DNA of 64,000 bases from an uncultured Candidatus Melainabacteria bacterium (lineage in GTDB: Bacteria; Cyanobacteriota; Vampirovibrionia; Gastranaerophilales; Gastranaerophilaceae). How positions within the stretch are numbered: the first letter of the stretch is position 1; each line of letters starts with the position of its first letter. The notes beneath the pieces are model-generated. The model made no database searches. It was given only the letters and a program-made list of their open reading frames with translations, and had not been told where the DNA came from. Made by a program: the position numbers and the translations under genes. The stretch spans positions 62,001 to 126,000 of the forward strand of contig CANOTP010000001.1 in the NCBI GenBank assembly GCA_947570135.1, given 5' to 3'. Shown in pieces: positions 7,823-16,378 of the stretch.

Positions 7823-8680
7823 TTAGTTTAAAATATCTCTTGATATAACATATTGTGCATCAGTTCTGCTGTATGATAATAATTTTATATCTTTTTCATA
7901 CATTTTATTGTATTTTTTATTGAGTCTATTTTTGATAACATCAAATGAACTCTTATTACAATAAGGTAATAACTCTGTTTTTGTTACAACAAATATTCCA
8001 CTATTTGCAGAATTTATAAGGAAGTTAAATAATCTTTTTTCATCTTTACTAAATTTCTTATCTTTTATAGTTTTTAGATTTTGAGTTTTCTTTGTTGTTG
8101 CTTCAGGTTTTATATAATCTTCAAGGTTAACGCATACTTCCCAATCAAAATAATTTTCATATTTATCGTAAAAATCCCCTGTAGGTTCACCATCTTCATA
8201 ATAATCGTAAATTTTAATCGGATAAGCAACGTTATCAGTGCTTTCGGTTTGTATATTAACTCTTGATATAAATGTTTCATTTTGAAAGTATTCTGATAAG
8301 ATACAAGGCATAAATCGTATATCATGAATTGGATAGTTACTAGGGGTCTTGTTTTTATTTCTTGTTGCAATAAGTTCTTCTTTTAATGCAGATATTGAAT
8401 CGATATCTGTATAAAATCCTCTGTTAAGTTCGTCAGCATAACCTCTAAGATATGTATTAAGCAATTCTCTATCTGCTATTGACAAAGTAATAGTGAAATT
8501 TTGAATATTTACATTCAAACAATTTCTTTGAGCATTAATGCAGGAGTTAATTGCATTAGCATAGTAAAATAGTTCATTTCTAGAATTCATAGACCTATCT
8601 TTAGCCACTAATTCCAATGGTTCATCATTAATCAGGAACCTTAAAAGTATTATTAAAACTAAATTGTCTAAATGTTTCAT
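7823..8680 (-). CDS. Hypothetical protein of the element
   Basis: This 285-residue protein has a short hydrophobic N-terminus (LVLIILLRFLI) that is too broken by charge to be a convincing signal. The body is polar, with a Tyr/Asp-rich segment in the middle and a Lys-rich C-terminal third that could bind nucleic acid (KEELLPYC.. and KNRLNKKYNKMY). I do not recognise a family. It is upstream of the possible replication gene on the same strand and divergent from the methyltransferase-like gene at 8763. Confidence 0.55.
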   Translation of the reverse strand: MKHLDNLVLIILLRFLINDEPLELVAKDRSMNSRNELFYYANAINSCINAQRNCLNVNIQNFTITLSIADRELLNTYLRGYADELNRGFYTDIDSISALKEELIATRNKNKTPSNYPIHDIRFMPCILSEYFQNETFISRVNIQTESTDNVAYPIKIYDYYEDGEPTGDFYDKYENYFDWEVCVNLEDYIKPEATTKKTQNLKTIKDKKFSKDEKRLFNFLINSANSGIFVVTKTELLPYCNKSSFDVIKNRLNKKYNKMYEKDIKLLSYSRTDAQYVISRDILN

Positions 8681-8762
8681 ACGACTAATCTATAATAAAT
8701 ACGACATATAAACAAGACTAAATGTCACCATTTAACTAAATTCTTTCATGACGGAGTAATTC

Positions 8763-9335
8763 ATGAAAGAAAGTATATTTATAAACATAGGAGCTAGTAA
8801 CCATTCAAAGAATGAACGACAATCAGAAGACTATTACGCAACCGAGCCGATTGCAGGGTATTTATTATTAGAGGTTGAGCCAGAATTAAACAATATCTGG
8901 GAGTGTGCTTGTGGTGAAGGACATTTAGCTCGTGTTTTTGATGAAGCAGGTAAGCTAGGTAAAGCCACCGACCTTATAGATAGAAGATATGGGGCTGTTG
9001 AGGATTTTTTACTTAATACTGAACCTTATCCCAATGGTGATATAGTAACAAATCCACCTTACTGTGTCGCTCAACAATTTGTAGAACACGCTTTAAGTAA
9101 GGTAGATGAAGGCAGGTATGTTTGTATGTTTTTAAAAGTCCTATTTCTTGAAACTCAAAAACGCCAAAAACTTTTTACACAATATCCGCCTAAAGTCATT
9201 TATATCTCAAGTAGTCGTATAAACTGTGCAAAAAATGGTGATTTTAAAACATACAATTCTAGTGCTATTGCTTACGCATGGTATGTATGGATAAAAGGTT
9301 ACAAAGGTGAAACGGTAGTAAGATGGATAAATTAA
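8763..9335 (+). CDS. DNA adenine methyltransferase-like protein (NPPY motif)
   Basis: The 190-residue product contains a SAM-binding-like segment (NIWECACGEGHLARVF, about residues 45-60) and the catalytic DIVTNPPY motif typical of N6-adenine and related methyltransferases (near 95-105). It begins with the phage-type lead KNERQSEDYYATEP. Similar small proteins are common in phages and plasmids. No target-recognition domain or restriction partner is next to it, so it is an orphan. It might protect element DNA or regulate replication. The ribosome site GACGGAG precedes the ATG by 5-9 bases. Confidence 0.75.
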   Translation: MKESIFINIGASNHSKNERQSEDYYATEPIAGYLLLEVEPELNNIWECACGEGHLARVFDEAGKLGKATDLIDRRYGAVEDFLLNTEPYPNGDIVTNPPYCVAQQFVEHALSKVDEGRYVCMFLKVLFLETQKRQKLFTQYPPKVIYISSSRINCAKNGDFKTYNSSAIAYAWYVWIKGYKGETVVRWIN

Positions 9336-9436
9336 TCATTAAACTATTCGTAGAATATGCACTAGAATGCTCATTATGGTGCATTAGTTTCATAATAGCC
9401 ATAGACATTGTCTGTTACTTATCTATAACAATTTAG
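9323..9436 (+). CDS. Possible 37-residue hydrophobic peptide
   Basis: An ATG at 9323 overlaps the end of the methyltransferase-like gene and opens a 37-residue frame. It has a hydrophobic core (YALECSLWCISFIIAIDIVCYLSI), which would be one membrane helix. It runs 14 bases into the convergent HTH gene. The overlap and short length leave real doubt whether it is translated; it could also be a random frame. Confidence 0.3.
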   Translation: MDKLIIKLFVEYALECSLWCISFIIAIDIVCYLSITI

Positions 9437-9716
9437 AACAGTTTTCATGACCCTCTATCGTGGTTTTTGGAATAAACTTAAGTTCATAGTCAAATAATTC
9501 TGCAATATCCATGAGTTCTGTTACTTTGAAAGATGACCTAGCAAGTTTATTTAATAAATTAGAGTCAGAAGCAGAGCGACCATAAGTTTCATTTAACATT
9601 CTAGCTAATCTATATACTGACGTATTCTGCTCTTGCAAAAAGTCTTTAACAAGCCTTCTGGCTTGTTCTTTACGTTCTTCTGTTGCTATGTATTTAGGTG
9701 TTTCTGGATTTGTCAT
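9423..9716 (-). CDS. Small helix-turn-helix regulator (DUF6471-like)
   Basis: This 97-residue protein has a helix-turn-helix-like core (SVYRLARMLNETYGRSASDSNLLNKLARSSFKVTELMDIAELFDYELKF). The lead helix, the long turn and the KVTELMDIAELF pattern recall the small DUF6471-type phage/plasmid regulators. It is divergent from the 97-residue gene at 9869, with an inverted repeat in the shared promoter region, so it probably represses that promoter and its own. TTATACT on its strand lies upstream as a possible -10 box. Confidence 0.65.
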   Translation of the reverse strand: MTNPETPKYIATEERKEQARRLVKDFLQEQNTSVYRLARMLNETYGRSASDSNLLNKLARSSFKVTELMDIAELFDYELKFIPKTTIEGHENCSKLL

Positions 9717-9759
9717 ATTTACCTCACCTTATTAGTATAACACTATTTTTATTTATATC

Positions 9760-9837
9760 ACGTTATCGTAAAGTTTTGTGTCGAGAATTTATGAGAAACA
9801 TTGACAAAAGCAAAATATCGATACATCATGATAACGT
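9760..9837. promoter_or_regulatory. Divergent promoter region with 8-bp inverted half-sites
   Basis: ACGTTATC (9760-9767) and its inverted copy GATAACGT (9830-9837) bracket the region between the HTH gene and the gene at 9869. TTGACA at 9801-9806 could be the -35 box of the plus-strand promoter, but the -10 box is weak. The half-sites are good candidates for binding by the HTH protein. Confidence 0.45.
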
Positions 9838-9868
9838 AAGGTATAAATAAAAGAAAGGACACAAAACT

Positions 9869-10162
9869 ATGACAGCACAAGTAATTACAACTAACATCGA
9901 TTTAGAAGATAACGCAAAAGTTATCAAATCCATCGACTTTAAAATTGCAGAACTAAAAGAACTTAGAGATGAAAAAGTAGCAGAGGTTAAAGAAATCATG
10001 AATAAAGCTAATGTTTTAGAACTTCAAGCAGGAGCATTCACTTTTAAACTTACTGAAATTACACGTAACAGTGTTGATACTAAAACTTTAAAAACAAAAT
10101 ATGCTGAATTATACAAAGAATTATTAAAAGTTTCAAGTTATATGAAATTTGATATAGTGTAG
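9869..10162 (+). CDS. Small phage-type hypothetical protein
   Basis: The 97-residue protein is a Lys/Glu-rich helix or coiled coil in its first half (SIDFKIAELKELRDEKVAEVKEIM). A C-terminal half of the form F-x-x-x-LTEITRNSVDTKTLKTKYAELYKELLKVSSYMKF follows. That second pattern occurs in small phage proteins encoded near recombination or nuclease genes, but I cannot name a family with confidence. GAAAGGA precedes the ATG at a proper distance. Its stop lies within a 26-bp perfect palindrome. Confidence 0.6.
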   Translation: MTAQVITTNIDLEDNAKVIKSIDFKIAELKELRDEKVAEVKEIMNKANVLELQAGAFTFKLTEITRNSVDTKTLKTKYAELYKELLKVSSYMKFDIV

Positions 10163-10180
10163 GGTTTAAACCCTACACTA
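10155..10180. repeat. 26-bp perfect palindrome next to a resolvase gene
   Basis: Bases 10155-10167 are exactly complementary to 10168-10180 with no loop (half-site TAGTGTAGGGTTT). The palindrome begins inside the stop region of the preceding gene and ends 55 bp before the small serine recombinase. It lacks a T-run, so it is a poor terminator. A recombinase crossover or binding site is an alternative. Confidence 0.6.
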
Positions 10181-10235
10181 TGTTGCAAAATTAAAATTAA
10201 GTTTAGAATTAAGAATCCTATCAAAGAGGTGTAAC

Positions 10236-10829
10236 ATGGGTAAAGTATTTGCATATATCAGGGTATCAAGCCGTGAGCAGAACGAAAATAGACAATTAGA
10301 TGCCATTCAAGGCTTAAAGATAGATGAAATAGTAATTGAAAAAGCTTCAGGCAAAAATTTTGTTGGTAGAGAAAAATATCAAGTTATGAAAACACAGTTA
10401 AGAACAGGTGACCTTGTTATTGTAAAAAGCATTGACCGCTTCGGCAGGAACTACACTCAAATTTGTAAGGAATGGGAATATTTAATAAATATGGGTGTGG
10501 ATATACAAGTGCTTGATATGCCAATCTTAAATACTAGAGATAATCAAAACGGACTTACTGGAAGGTTGATTACTGATATTGTTTTAAAATTGTTAGGTTA
10601 CGTTGCGGAACGTGAAAGAGATAATATTAAAACACGACAAGCAGAAGGCATAGCATCCGCTAAATCACGAGGGGTTAAGTTCGGAAGACCCACAAGTAAA
10701 ATTCCAAAAGATTTTATACGAGCCTATGAGCTTTATAAAAATGGATTTATTAAAGTTAAAGATGTTATGAGCATGTGCAATATCGCAAAAAGCACTTTTT
10801 ATAAGTATGCAGAGTCCATAAAATGTTAA
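10236..10829 (+). CDS. Small serine recombinase (resolvase/invertase family)
   Basis: The protein is 197 residues, normal length for Tn3-resolvase/Gin-type enzymes. The catalytic motif YIRVSSREQNENRQ has Ser11 as nucleophile. The conserved VKSIDRFGRN block, the long E-helix (LLGYVAERERDNIKTRQAEGI) and a C-terminal helix-turn-helix (VKDVMSMCNIAKSTFYKY) are all present. It would resolve dimers or invert DNA on the element and is separate from the large integrase. AGAGGTG precedes the ATG. Confidence 0.92.
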   Translation: MGKVFAYIRVSSREQNENRQLDAIQGLKIDEIVIEKASGKNFVGREKYQVMKTQLRTGDLVIVKSIDRFGRNYTQICKEWEYLINMGVDIQVLDMPILNTRDNQNGLTGRLITDIVLKLLGYVAERERDNIKTRQAEGIASAKSRGVKFGRPTSKIPKDFIRAYELYKNGFIKVKDVMSMCNIAKSTFYKYAESIKC

Positions 10830-10942
10830 GTGTTTTTCATGTACAAAAATTCTAAAAAATTCATCTCTAAAAAGGTTAGTTTTTCGGATACTGAATGAGT
10901 CCACAAAAAGTGTACTTTTTATGGACTAAAGGAAGGTTTAAA

Positions 10943-11221
10943 ATGATTACATTAAACAATAATAATTATGCAAAGTATTCAGGGAAGTTAAAACATAGTG
11001 CAAGTAAAAACATCAACGGATTTTATAAGAAAAACAGATTAAGTGTTTTTATTTATGATTTAGAAAATACTTTACGTTATGCGATAAGATTGAATGACGG
11101 TATGGTTTGCAATGCTTCAAAACTAGATAACGGGCGGAATTGGTTTCAGCATCATTTAACAAATAAAGATTTTAAGGGATTTATAACTAGTTCAGAATTG
11201 GATTTTTTGAAGACATTATAA
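10943..11221 (+). CDS. Hypothetical protein of the element
   Basis: I choose ATG 10943, giving 92 residues, because AAGGAAGG lies eight bases upstream; the GTG/ATG-like starts 48 bases earlier lack a site. The product is basic and polar with several aromatic residues (GFYKKNRLSVFIYDLENTLRYAIRL) and no recognised domain. It ends exactly where the convergent operon gene at 11222 ends, so the two meet tail to tail without a spacer. Confidence 0.5.
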   Translation: MITLNNNNYAKYSGKLKHSASKNINGFYKKNRLSVFIYDLENTLRYAIRLNDGMVCNASKLDNGRNWFQHHLTNKDFKGFITSSELDFLKTL

Positions 11222-12088
11222 TTATTTTTCTTCAATTATTCTAACAGGGTAAGAATTTTCTTTTAATTTGCTATACAATGCATCAGTACTTGTTTTGTCA
11301 TTACCAACAATAATTTTTCTTGCTAAGGCTGCTTGTTCCTTTGTTGTGTAAGTCCCAACAACCACTTTGTATTTAATATTATCTACTGGTATTTCAGTTT
11401 TAGGGCTAGTTTCTTTATTTAATGAATTGCTTTGTGGTTTTGATTGTGTTGATGGTTGTTTATAAGTTTGCTTTATAGGTGATAAACTTACTTGATATGA
11501 TGATTTTGCTTCGGCATTACCCCAGTATGAATCGGTATTCCCTTCAAAATATATCCTAAATGTTAAAGTTTCATTATTATAGCTATCTGGTAACGAGTCA
11601 TAAGGCATTCCGTCTTGTACTGTATATTTCATTATATCGGCGTTTGCATTGCTAAATCCGATTTTTTCAAATTCAGGGAATGTTACATTACCATTTTTAT
11701 CTATCTTTACTTGTAATGAATCATTATCAATTAAAAAACTTTCTTCATTCGGATGCCAATTTTGTTTTACTTTTGCAATAAATTTAGTTTTATATGACTT
11801 TATATCTGTTTGTATTTCAGTTTCTGTATAGGTTTTCTGTTCAGGTTCGGTTTGTGGTTCTATATTCTCAACAGGTTTTTCACCGACAATATCTTCTAAA
11901 GCACGTTTCTGTGTTGGTTGTTCATAATGAGTATTACTGTTAGAATTGATACTGATTAATGCCACAATTAACGCAAAACCTACAATTACAGCCACTAATA
12001 TATAAAAGGCTTTGTTATTAAATTCCTTTTTAGGTTGATTATTTCCGTAATATATCTGTTCTTTTAATTTTTTATCTAACATATTCAC
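11222..12088 (-). CDS. Membrane-anchored protein with TonB-C-like and SPOR-like segments
   Basis: The last gene of the eight-gene operon encodes 288 residues. One membrane helix lies near the N-terminus (AFYILVAVIVGFALIVALISI), followed by a low-complexity Gln/Thr/Glu linker. Next is a segment resembling the TonB/TolA C-terminal domain (YKTKFIAKVKQNWHP..., residues about 95-185). The last ~50 residues (IKYKVVVGTYTTKEQAALARKII..YPVRIIEEK) resemble a SPOR domain, which binds denuded peptidoglycan. This suggests a cytoplasmic N-tail and an envelope-facing body. It lacks the C-terminal GRKLDI-type tail seen in four operon partners. Confidence 0.65.
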   Translation of the reverse strand: MNMLDKKLKEQIYYGNNQPKKEFNNKAFYILVAVIVGFALIVALISINSNSNTHYEQPTQKRALEDIVGEKPVENIEPQTEPEQKTYTETEIQTDIKSYKTKFIAKVKQNWHPNEESFLIDNDSLQVKIDKNGNVTFPEFEKIGFSNANADIMKYTVQDGMPYDSLPDSYNNETLTFRIYFEGNTDSYWGNAEAKSSYQVSLSPIKQTYKQPSTQSKPQSNSLNKETSPKTEIPVDNIKYKVVVGTYTTKEQAALARKIIVGNDKTSTDALYSKLKENSYPVRIIEEK

Positions 12089-12826
12089 CTATATATCTAA
12101 TTTTTTGCCATAATTACCAGTTGAAACATAGTTATTTTGCGTTTGATTGACTTGCATACTCAATCTAATAATATCGTCAAGGTTTAGGACTTTAAAATTA
12201 GGTTTGTTACTTATAAAATCTGCTCCTGATTGTGTTATTCCTGATGATGCAACTAAGATTACTTCATTAGCTTGAAAATCCTCTCTACAACCCCATAAAG
12301 CTCTTATTGGTTCAGGCGGTACTGGATTTCTGTAATGTTTGCATTGAACTATTGCCCTGTAGCCTTCTTGTTCTAAGATGATATCTACTCCGCCATCACC
12401 TGAGCCTTTTGTTACTGTGGCTTTATATCCGTTTAGAATAAAGATTTTTGCTACCTCTTGTTCAAATTGCCATCCGTCAAGATTCCACCACCATGATTGT
12501 TCTGCCCAGTAGCTTGAATTACGTTTTAATTGATTTTGTGAAAACTGCCTATATGGACTGCCATTGAATAAATGACTCCAGTATACACAGAAGGCAATAA
12601 AACTAATTAAACAACTCCACCAGAAAACAGAAAACGGTAAAACCTTAGTATCACCTAAATAATAAAGGAAGTAATTAAATCCGCCGACAAAACCTACAGA
12701 CAAAATACATTCCTTCCATAAACCATGTTTATTGACTTCTATTAAGAATTTTGTCGTTCCAACAATAAGTGCTATGAATATTGTTATTAAGTTATAAAAA
12801 TCTCGATAATCTGGTTTCCGTGCCAT
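12089..12826 (-). CDS. Membrane-anchored Mrr-type restriction endonuclease domain protein
   Basis: Of 245 residues, the first ~100 hold about three hydrophobic segments. The rest is a restriction-endonuclease (Mrr/RecB-like) domain: FEQEVAKIFILNGY, then the catalytic GGVDIIL and the QxK motif AIVQCKHY, and later EVILVASSGITQSGADF. Mrr proteins cut modified or foreign DNA. Membrane anchoring is a known variation for this fold. The protein ends GNYGKKLDI, a tail shared with three other proteins of the operon. It abuts the neighbouring gene at 12088. Confidence 0.82.
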   Translation of the reverse strand: MARKPDYRDFYNLITIFIALIVGTTKFLIEVNKHGLWKECILSVGFVGGFNYFLYYLGDTKVLPFSVFWWSCLISFIAFCVYWSHLFNGSPYRQFSQNQLKRNSSYWAEQSWWWNLDGWQFEQEVAKIFILNGYKATVTKGSGDGGVDIILEQEGYRAIVQCKHYRNPVPPEPIRALWGCREDFQANEVILVASSGITQSGADFISNKPNFKVLNLDDIIRLSMQVNQTQNNYVSTGNYGKKLDI

Positions 12827-12837
12827 GTTTTACCACC

Positions 12838-14214
12838 TTATATATCTAATTTTCTGCCTATTTTAGTTTTTGGTTTTGGCGGGAAGATTAATAGGTCTTG
12901 TATTTCTACAATTTGATGTGGTTGCAATTCAAAATCCATTGCAAATGAATTAATGTCATACCACATTTTCCCGCTATTTCTAAGTTCTATAAACTTTTTC
13001 TCCATATTATTATCAAAACATTCTAAACTTTGTATTTCTTCTATTGTGCAATTTTCAATATTTATTTTTTGTAGAGGTATAGTATTGCTTGAATTTTGTA
13101 CATTATCTATAAAATCAGGTTGTTGTGGAACCTCTTGAGACAAAATTTCAATAACTTCATTATATGCCTGCTTTATATTTTCATCATTGGGTCTGCATAT
13201 TAGTGCTAGTTCAAGTACTTGTTTTGTACTTTCATACTGCTGTACATAATTATATATTTCAGCAGAAAATAAATAAGCATCTACTTCATGGGGGTTAATT
13301 TCTGTTATTTTCATATAATCACGTATTGCACTTCCCAAATTGCCAACTGCTGAATACGCACTTGCTCTTGCATAAAAATATTCTATTTTTTTAGGGTTTA
13401 GTTTTATAAGTTCTGAAAAATCAGAAATTGCTTGTTCCCATTCTTCCTGTTCTAAATGTCTTTGTGCTTGTTCTTCTAAATGAGTATCAGGTAATATTGA
13501 AAGAATGTGCTTATAAGCATTATTAATTTTTTCATTATCTGGTAAAACTTCAATAGCTTGTTTCAATATATCTTTTGTCGCTTGATAACTTCCTGTAGAA
13601 TTATATATACTTACTAATTGCATATACGCATCGGATTCTTTATTATTAATTGCTATAATTTTAAGATAATCATAAACTGCATTTTTAAAATCATTATTTT
13701 TTATATAACTATCTGCTCTTAAATACAGTAAATCTATATCTTGTGATTCTGTTTCCAGTATTGCAGTTAAAATTATCATTGCACTCTGATATTGCCGATT
13801 AGCAGAACTTTTCTTTGCCATTGCCTTTAATATTTCAATCTCATTAGGGTTAATTTTTAAAATTTTCTTATAATCATTTACAGAATTTTCATTCTGTCCA
13901 TCGTTGTTGTATAAATCTGCTCTTGTATATAGTAAATCCAAACTTTCAGGATAAGCTTTAATTAAAGCTGTGCATTCCCAAATTGCCTTTTTCCATTCTT
14001 TATTTTCAGCATATTCTTTTGCTAATTGAAAATGCTTTTGAACTTCGTTTTCATTTATTTTTTGCTTTTTATTATTTACAGGTTTCTTTTTTGCTGAATT
14101 TTGTATCATTGCAGAAATAAGAAGTAAAAGAACATATATGACACCGCAACAAACCGCAAATATTAATACTATAAATTTTATTTTATAAAACAATGACAAT
14201 TCTTCCCACCACAT
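12838..14214 (-). CDS. TPR-repeat membrane protein with helix-hairpin-helix-like C-terminus
   Basis: The 458-residue protein starts with one membrane helix (FIVLIFAVCCGVIYVLLLLISAMI). It continues with about ten tetratricopeptide-type repeats, for example HFQLAKEYAENKEWKKAIWE and RHLEQEEWEQAISDFSELI. The last ~80 residues resemble a ComEA-like helix-hairpin-helix (NIENCTIEEIQSL..., FIELRNSGK) followed by FPPKPKTKIGRKLDI. Domain and tail are clearly homologous to the end of the other TPR protein at 14969. TPR arrays are protein-binding scaffolds; the shared end could be the part read by another operon member. Confidence 0.8.
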   Translation of the reverse strand: MWWEELSLFYKIKFIVLIFAVCCGVIYVLLLLISAMIQNSAKKKPVNNKKQKINENEVQKHFQLAKEYAENKEWKKAIWECTALIKAYPESLDLLYTRADLYNNDGQNENSVNDYKKILKINPNEIEILKAMAKKSSANRQYQSAMIILTAILETESQDIDLLYLRADSYIKNNDFKNAVYDYLKIIAINNKESDAYMQLVSIYNSTGSYQATKDILKQAIEVLPDNEKINNAYKHILSILPDTHLEEQAQRHLEQEEWEQAISDFSELIKLNPKKIEYFYARASAYSAVGNLGSAIRDYMKITEINPHEVDAYLFSAEIYNYVQQYESTKQVLELALICRPNDENIKQAYNEVIEILSQEVPQQPDFIDNVQNSSNTIPLQKINIENCTIEEIQSLECFDNNMEKKFIELRNSGKMWYDINSFAMDFELQPHQIVEIQDLLIFPPKPKTKIGRKLDI

Positions 14215-14223
14215 AATTACCTC

Positions 14224-14955
14224 TTATACACTTATAGTAAGCAATACCGAGTTATCCTCTAATAGTTCTTCCTGTTCCAATTTCATAGAAGAATTTTTAG
14301 CAATTTTTGATTTAATCTTATTGCAAATGTTAGTTTGCATAACATATTCATATTCTTTTTCTATCTTTGCAAAATATTTATGAATTTCTTTTAAATCAGC
14401 ATAACCAGTAGCTTTAAATTCGTATGCTCCATTTTTACTCGATTTTAATTCAATTAAGCAGTTTGGGATTTCAAAACTTAACTTTCCTCTTTCTTCTTTC
14501 GCAAATATTTTGAGATTATTTAAAGTTTGTTTTAATACTTCCTTATCTGTATAAATTGTAGGGAAATTATATACTGGCGTCTTTGTTTCAGAAATACTGT
14601 CAAAGAAACAAGGTCTGCCTACCACGTGTTCAACGGCATTAATAAAATTAGTCAATAATCTCTTATCTATATCAGTGGAAATAGAAGCTACTAATTTATT
14701 TTTTTCATATATCCAATAAATAGGATATTCTTTTGTGATATGCGTTTTTACATATCTGTATAGCATTGTATCTGTTTCACTAAAATCATATCCTGCTTTT
14801 TTAATATATTTTTTTAATTCTGCTTCATCTTCAAAATTAGTATATTTCCTAATTTCTTGAGACCTCATCCATTCATCAAATTTTTTAGCTCCCATTTTTC
14901 TGCGTTGCTGAGCCATCCATAATTCACCGTCTACTAAATCCTGTTTTATTGACAT
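14224..14955 (-). CDS. Ycf35/DUF1257-like protein with N-terminal extension
   Basis: The protein has 243 residues. The second half (about 125-243) follows the DUF1257/Ycf35 pattern. It has a short strand, a GAYEFKATGYADL segment, and the closing order Q-x-N/Y..(helix)..E-E-x-x-x-D-x-S-V-x-L-x-I-x-V (VMQTNICNKIKSKIAKNSS...LLEDNSVLLTISV). The first half is not recognised and has a basic start. I recall DUF1257 proteins being encoded with DUF2997 and Ycf46-like AAA proteins, which fits here, but the domain match is by eye only. No GRKLDI-type tail is present. Confidence 0.5.
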   Translation of the reverse strand: MSIKQDLVDGELWMAQQRRKMGAKKFDEWMRSQEIRKYTNFEDEAELKKYIKKAGYDFSETDTMLYRYVKTHITKEYPIYWIYEKNKLVASISTDIDKRLLTNFINAVEHVVGRPCFFDSISETKTPVYNFPTIYTDKEVLKQTLNNLKIFAKEERGKLSFEIPNCLIELKSSKNGAYEFKATGYADLKEIHKYFAKIEKEYEYVMQTNICNKIKSKIAKNSSMKLEQEELLEDNSVLLTISV

Positions 14956-14968
14956 TATCTATACTCCT

Positions 14969-16360
14969 TTACCAATCAATTTTTCTACCAATTTTATTTT
15001 TAGGCTTAGGTGGAAATTCTAACCTATCTTGAATATCAATCATTTGATGTGGCATTAAAGCGTAATCTGCCACAAAAGATTCTATGTCGTAATAAATTTT
15101 ACCGTTATTACGTTCTTTTATGAATCTTTCTGTTTTTTCTTCATCAAATCCGTCTATAGTAAGCAGATCATTTTTATTACAGGTCTCAAGTTTTACTTTT
15201 CTTGCTGAATATTGTTTACTGTCATTACTTATAGTGTATTCTGGTTCGTTATTTTTTATAATAGAATCATCATTGTGTAAAATTTTATAATCAATATCTT
15301 TAAGCAAATTTCTATATATTTGATTATCTGCAAGGTTTATTGCATTTTCTACTGATTTTTTAGCTTTTTCGTATTGATGTTCTTTATATTCTTTTAATGC
15401 TCTGTTATATATGCTTTCAGCTCTCTTTATGTCAAATTCTTTCTTTCGTTTTATTTCTTCTTCTTTTTGTTTTTTTAGTAATTTTTCTCTCTCTTGCTTT
15501 AATTTACTACATTCTTGTATTTTTTCACGTGCTTCTATTGCATATTCATTACGAAGTGTTGAAAAACTTTTATTACCGCAAGAACAATAATTCATCTTAA
15601 ATTTATAAATTTTTCCACATGAATTACATTTAAAAGAGTTCTTTTTTGAAACTTGATTGTAATAGTTTATTGCTTTATCATACTCTTTTAAATTCTGATA
15701 TATTTCACCTATTTTGAAATTGTACTTATCAACTTTACCTTCAAGGAAAGTTTCAACTTCCATGTAACTCAATGAATCAGAAATATCTTTAGTTTTAGTA
15801 ATTGCTATTTTTAAGTCCTCAATAGCTTTATCTTTGTATGATACTTGATTAAGCCCCTGATATGCTATAGCTCGATTATAATAAATATCAGGAATTTCTT
15901 TGTTATCCTTTACTTTGTTATAAAGCAATATGTAAGTATAATAGAATACAGCATCGTGAAAATTTTTCTCATCTATACTCTTTTTTGCTAAAAAATATAT
16001 ATCTTGATAACTTAAACGAGATAGGATATTTTTTATTTTATTAAAATATTCATTAGATTTTTCTGTTTCAACCCTGATATTATAAAGTTTTGCAATAGCA
16101 AAGTTTAATTCTAAAAATTCTATATCAGAACCGTTCGTTTTAATATTTTGCTCAACAAGATTTTTTAATTTTTCAATATCATCTAAAGAACCGTCTTGCT
16201 TGCACTTTTGCAAAATATTATTAATTTCGTTCTCTATTTCTACATTTTTATTATTTTCTTTTTGTTTACTTTTGCTTGATTTGAAATACTCATATATATT
16301 ATTAAACATAATAAGTATTCCCATAAATAATAAAGTAAATATTGCTTGAAATACTCGCAT
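14969..16360 (-). CDS. Second TPR-repeat protein with zinc-ribbon insert and helix-hairpin-helix-like C-terminus
   Basis: At 463 residues this has a hydrophobic N-terminus (VFQAIFTLLFMGILIMF). Several TPR-type helices follow, then a four-cysteine zinc-ribbon-like insert (FKCNSCGKIYKFKMNYCSCG, around residue 245). A highly charged helix (KQEREKLLKKQKEEEIKRKK) and a further TPR pair come next. The last ~80 residues match the end of the TPR protein at 12838 (KLETCNKNDLLTI..., FIKERNNGK, FPPKPKNKIGRKIDW). The two TPR proteins thus share both membrane anchoring and the tail, but differ in the middle. Confidence 0.8.
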   Translation of the reverse strand: MRVFQAIFTLLFMGILIMFNNIYEYFKSSKSKQKENNKNVEIENEINNILQKCKQDGSLDDIEKLKNLVEQNIKTNGSDIEFLELNFAIAKLYNIRVETEKSNEYFNKIKNILSRLSYQDIYFLAKKSIDEKNFHDAVFYYTYILLYNKVKDNKEIPDIYYNRAIAYQGLNQVSYKDKAIEDLKIAITKTKDISDSLSYMEVETFLEGKVDKYNFKIGEIYQNLKEYDKAINYYNQVSKKNSFKCNSCGKIYKFKMNYCSCGNKSFSTLRNEYAIEAREKIQECSKLKQEREKLLKKQKEEEIKRKKEFDIKRAESIYNRALKEYKEHQYEKAKKSVENAINLADNQIYRNLLKDIDYKILHNDDSIIKNNEPEYTISNDSKQYSARKVKLETCNKNDLLTIDGFDEEKTERFIKERNNGKIYYDIESFVADYALMPHQMIDIQDRLEFPPKPKNKIGRKIDW

Positions 16361-16378
16361 TAGTATTATTGTTGCTCC

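Noticed and set aside
9423-9716. HTH gene as the antitoxin of a toxin-antitoxin pair
   Set aside because: The only neighbour of suitable size is a doubtful 37-residue frame on the other strand that overlaps it; no toxin fold is seen.
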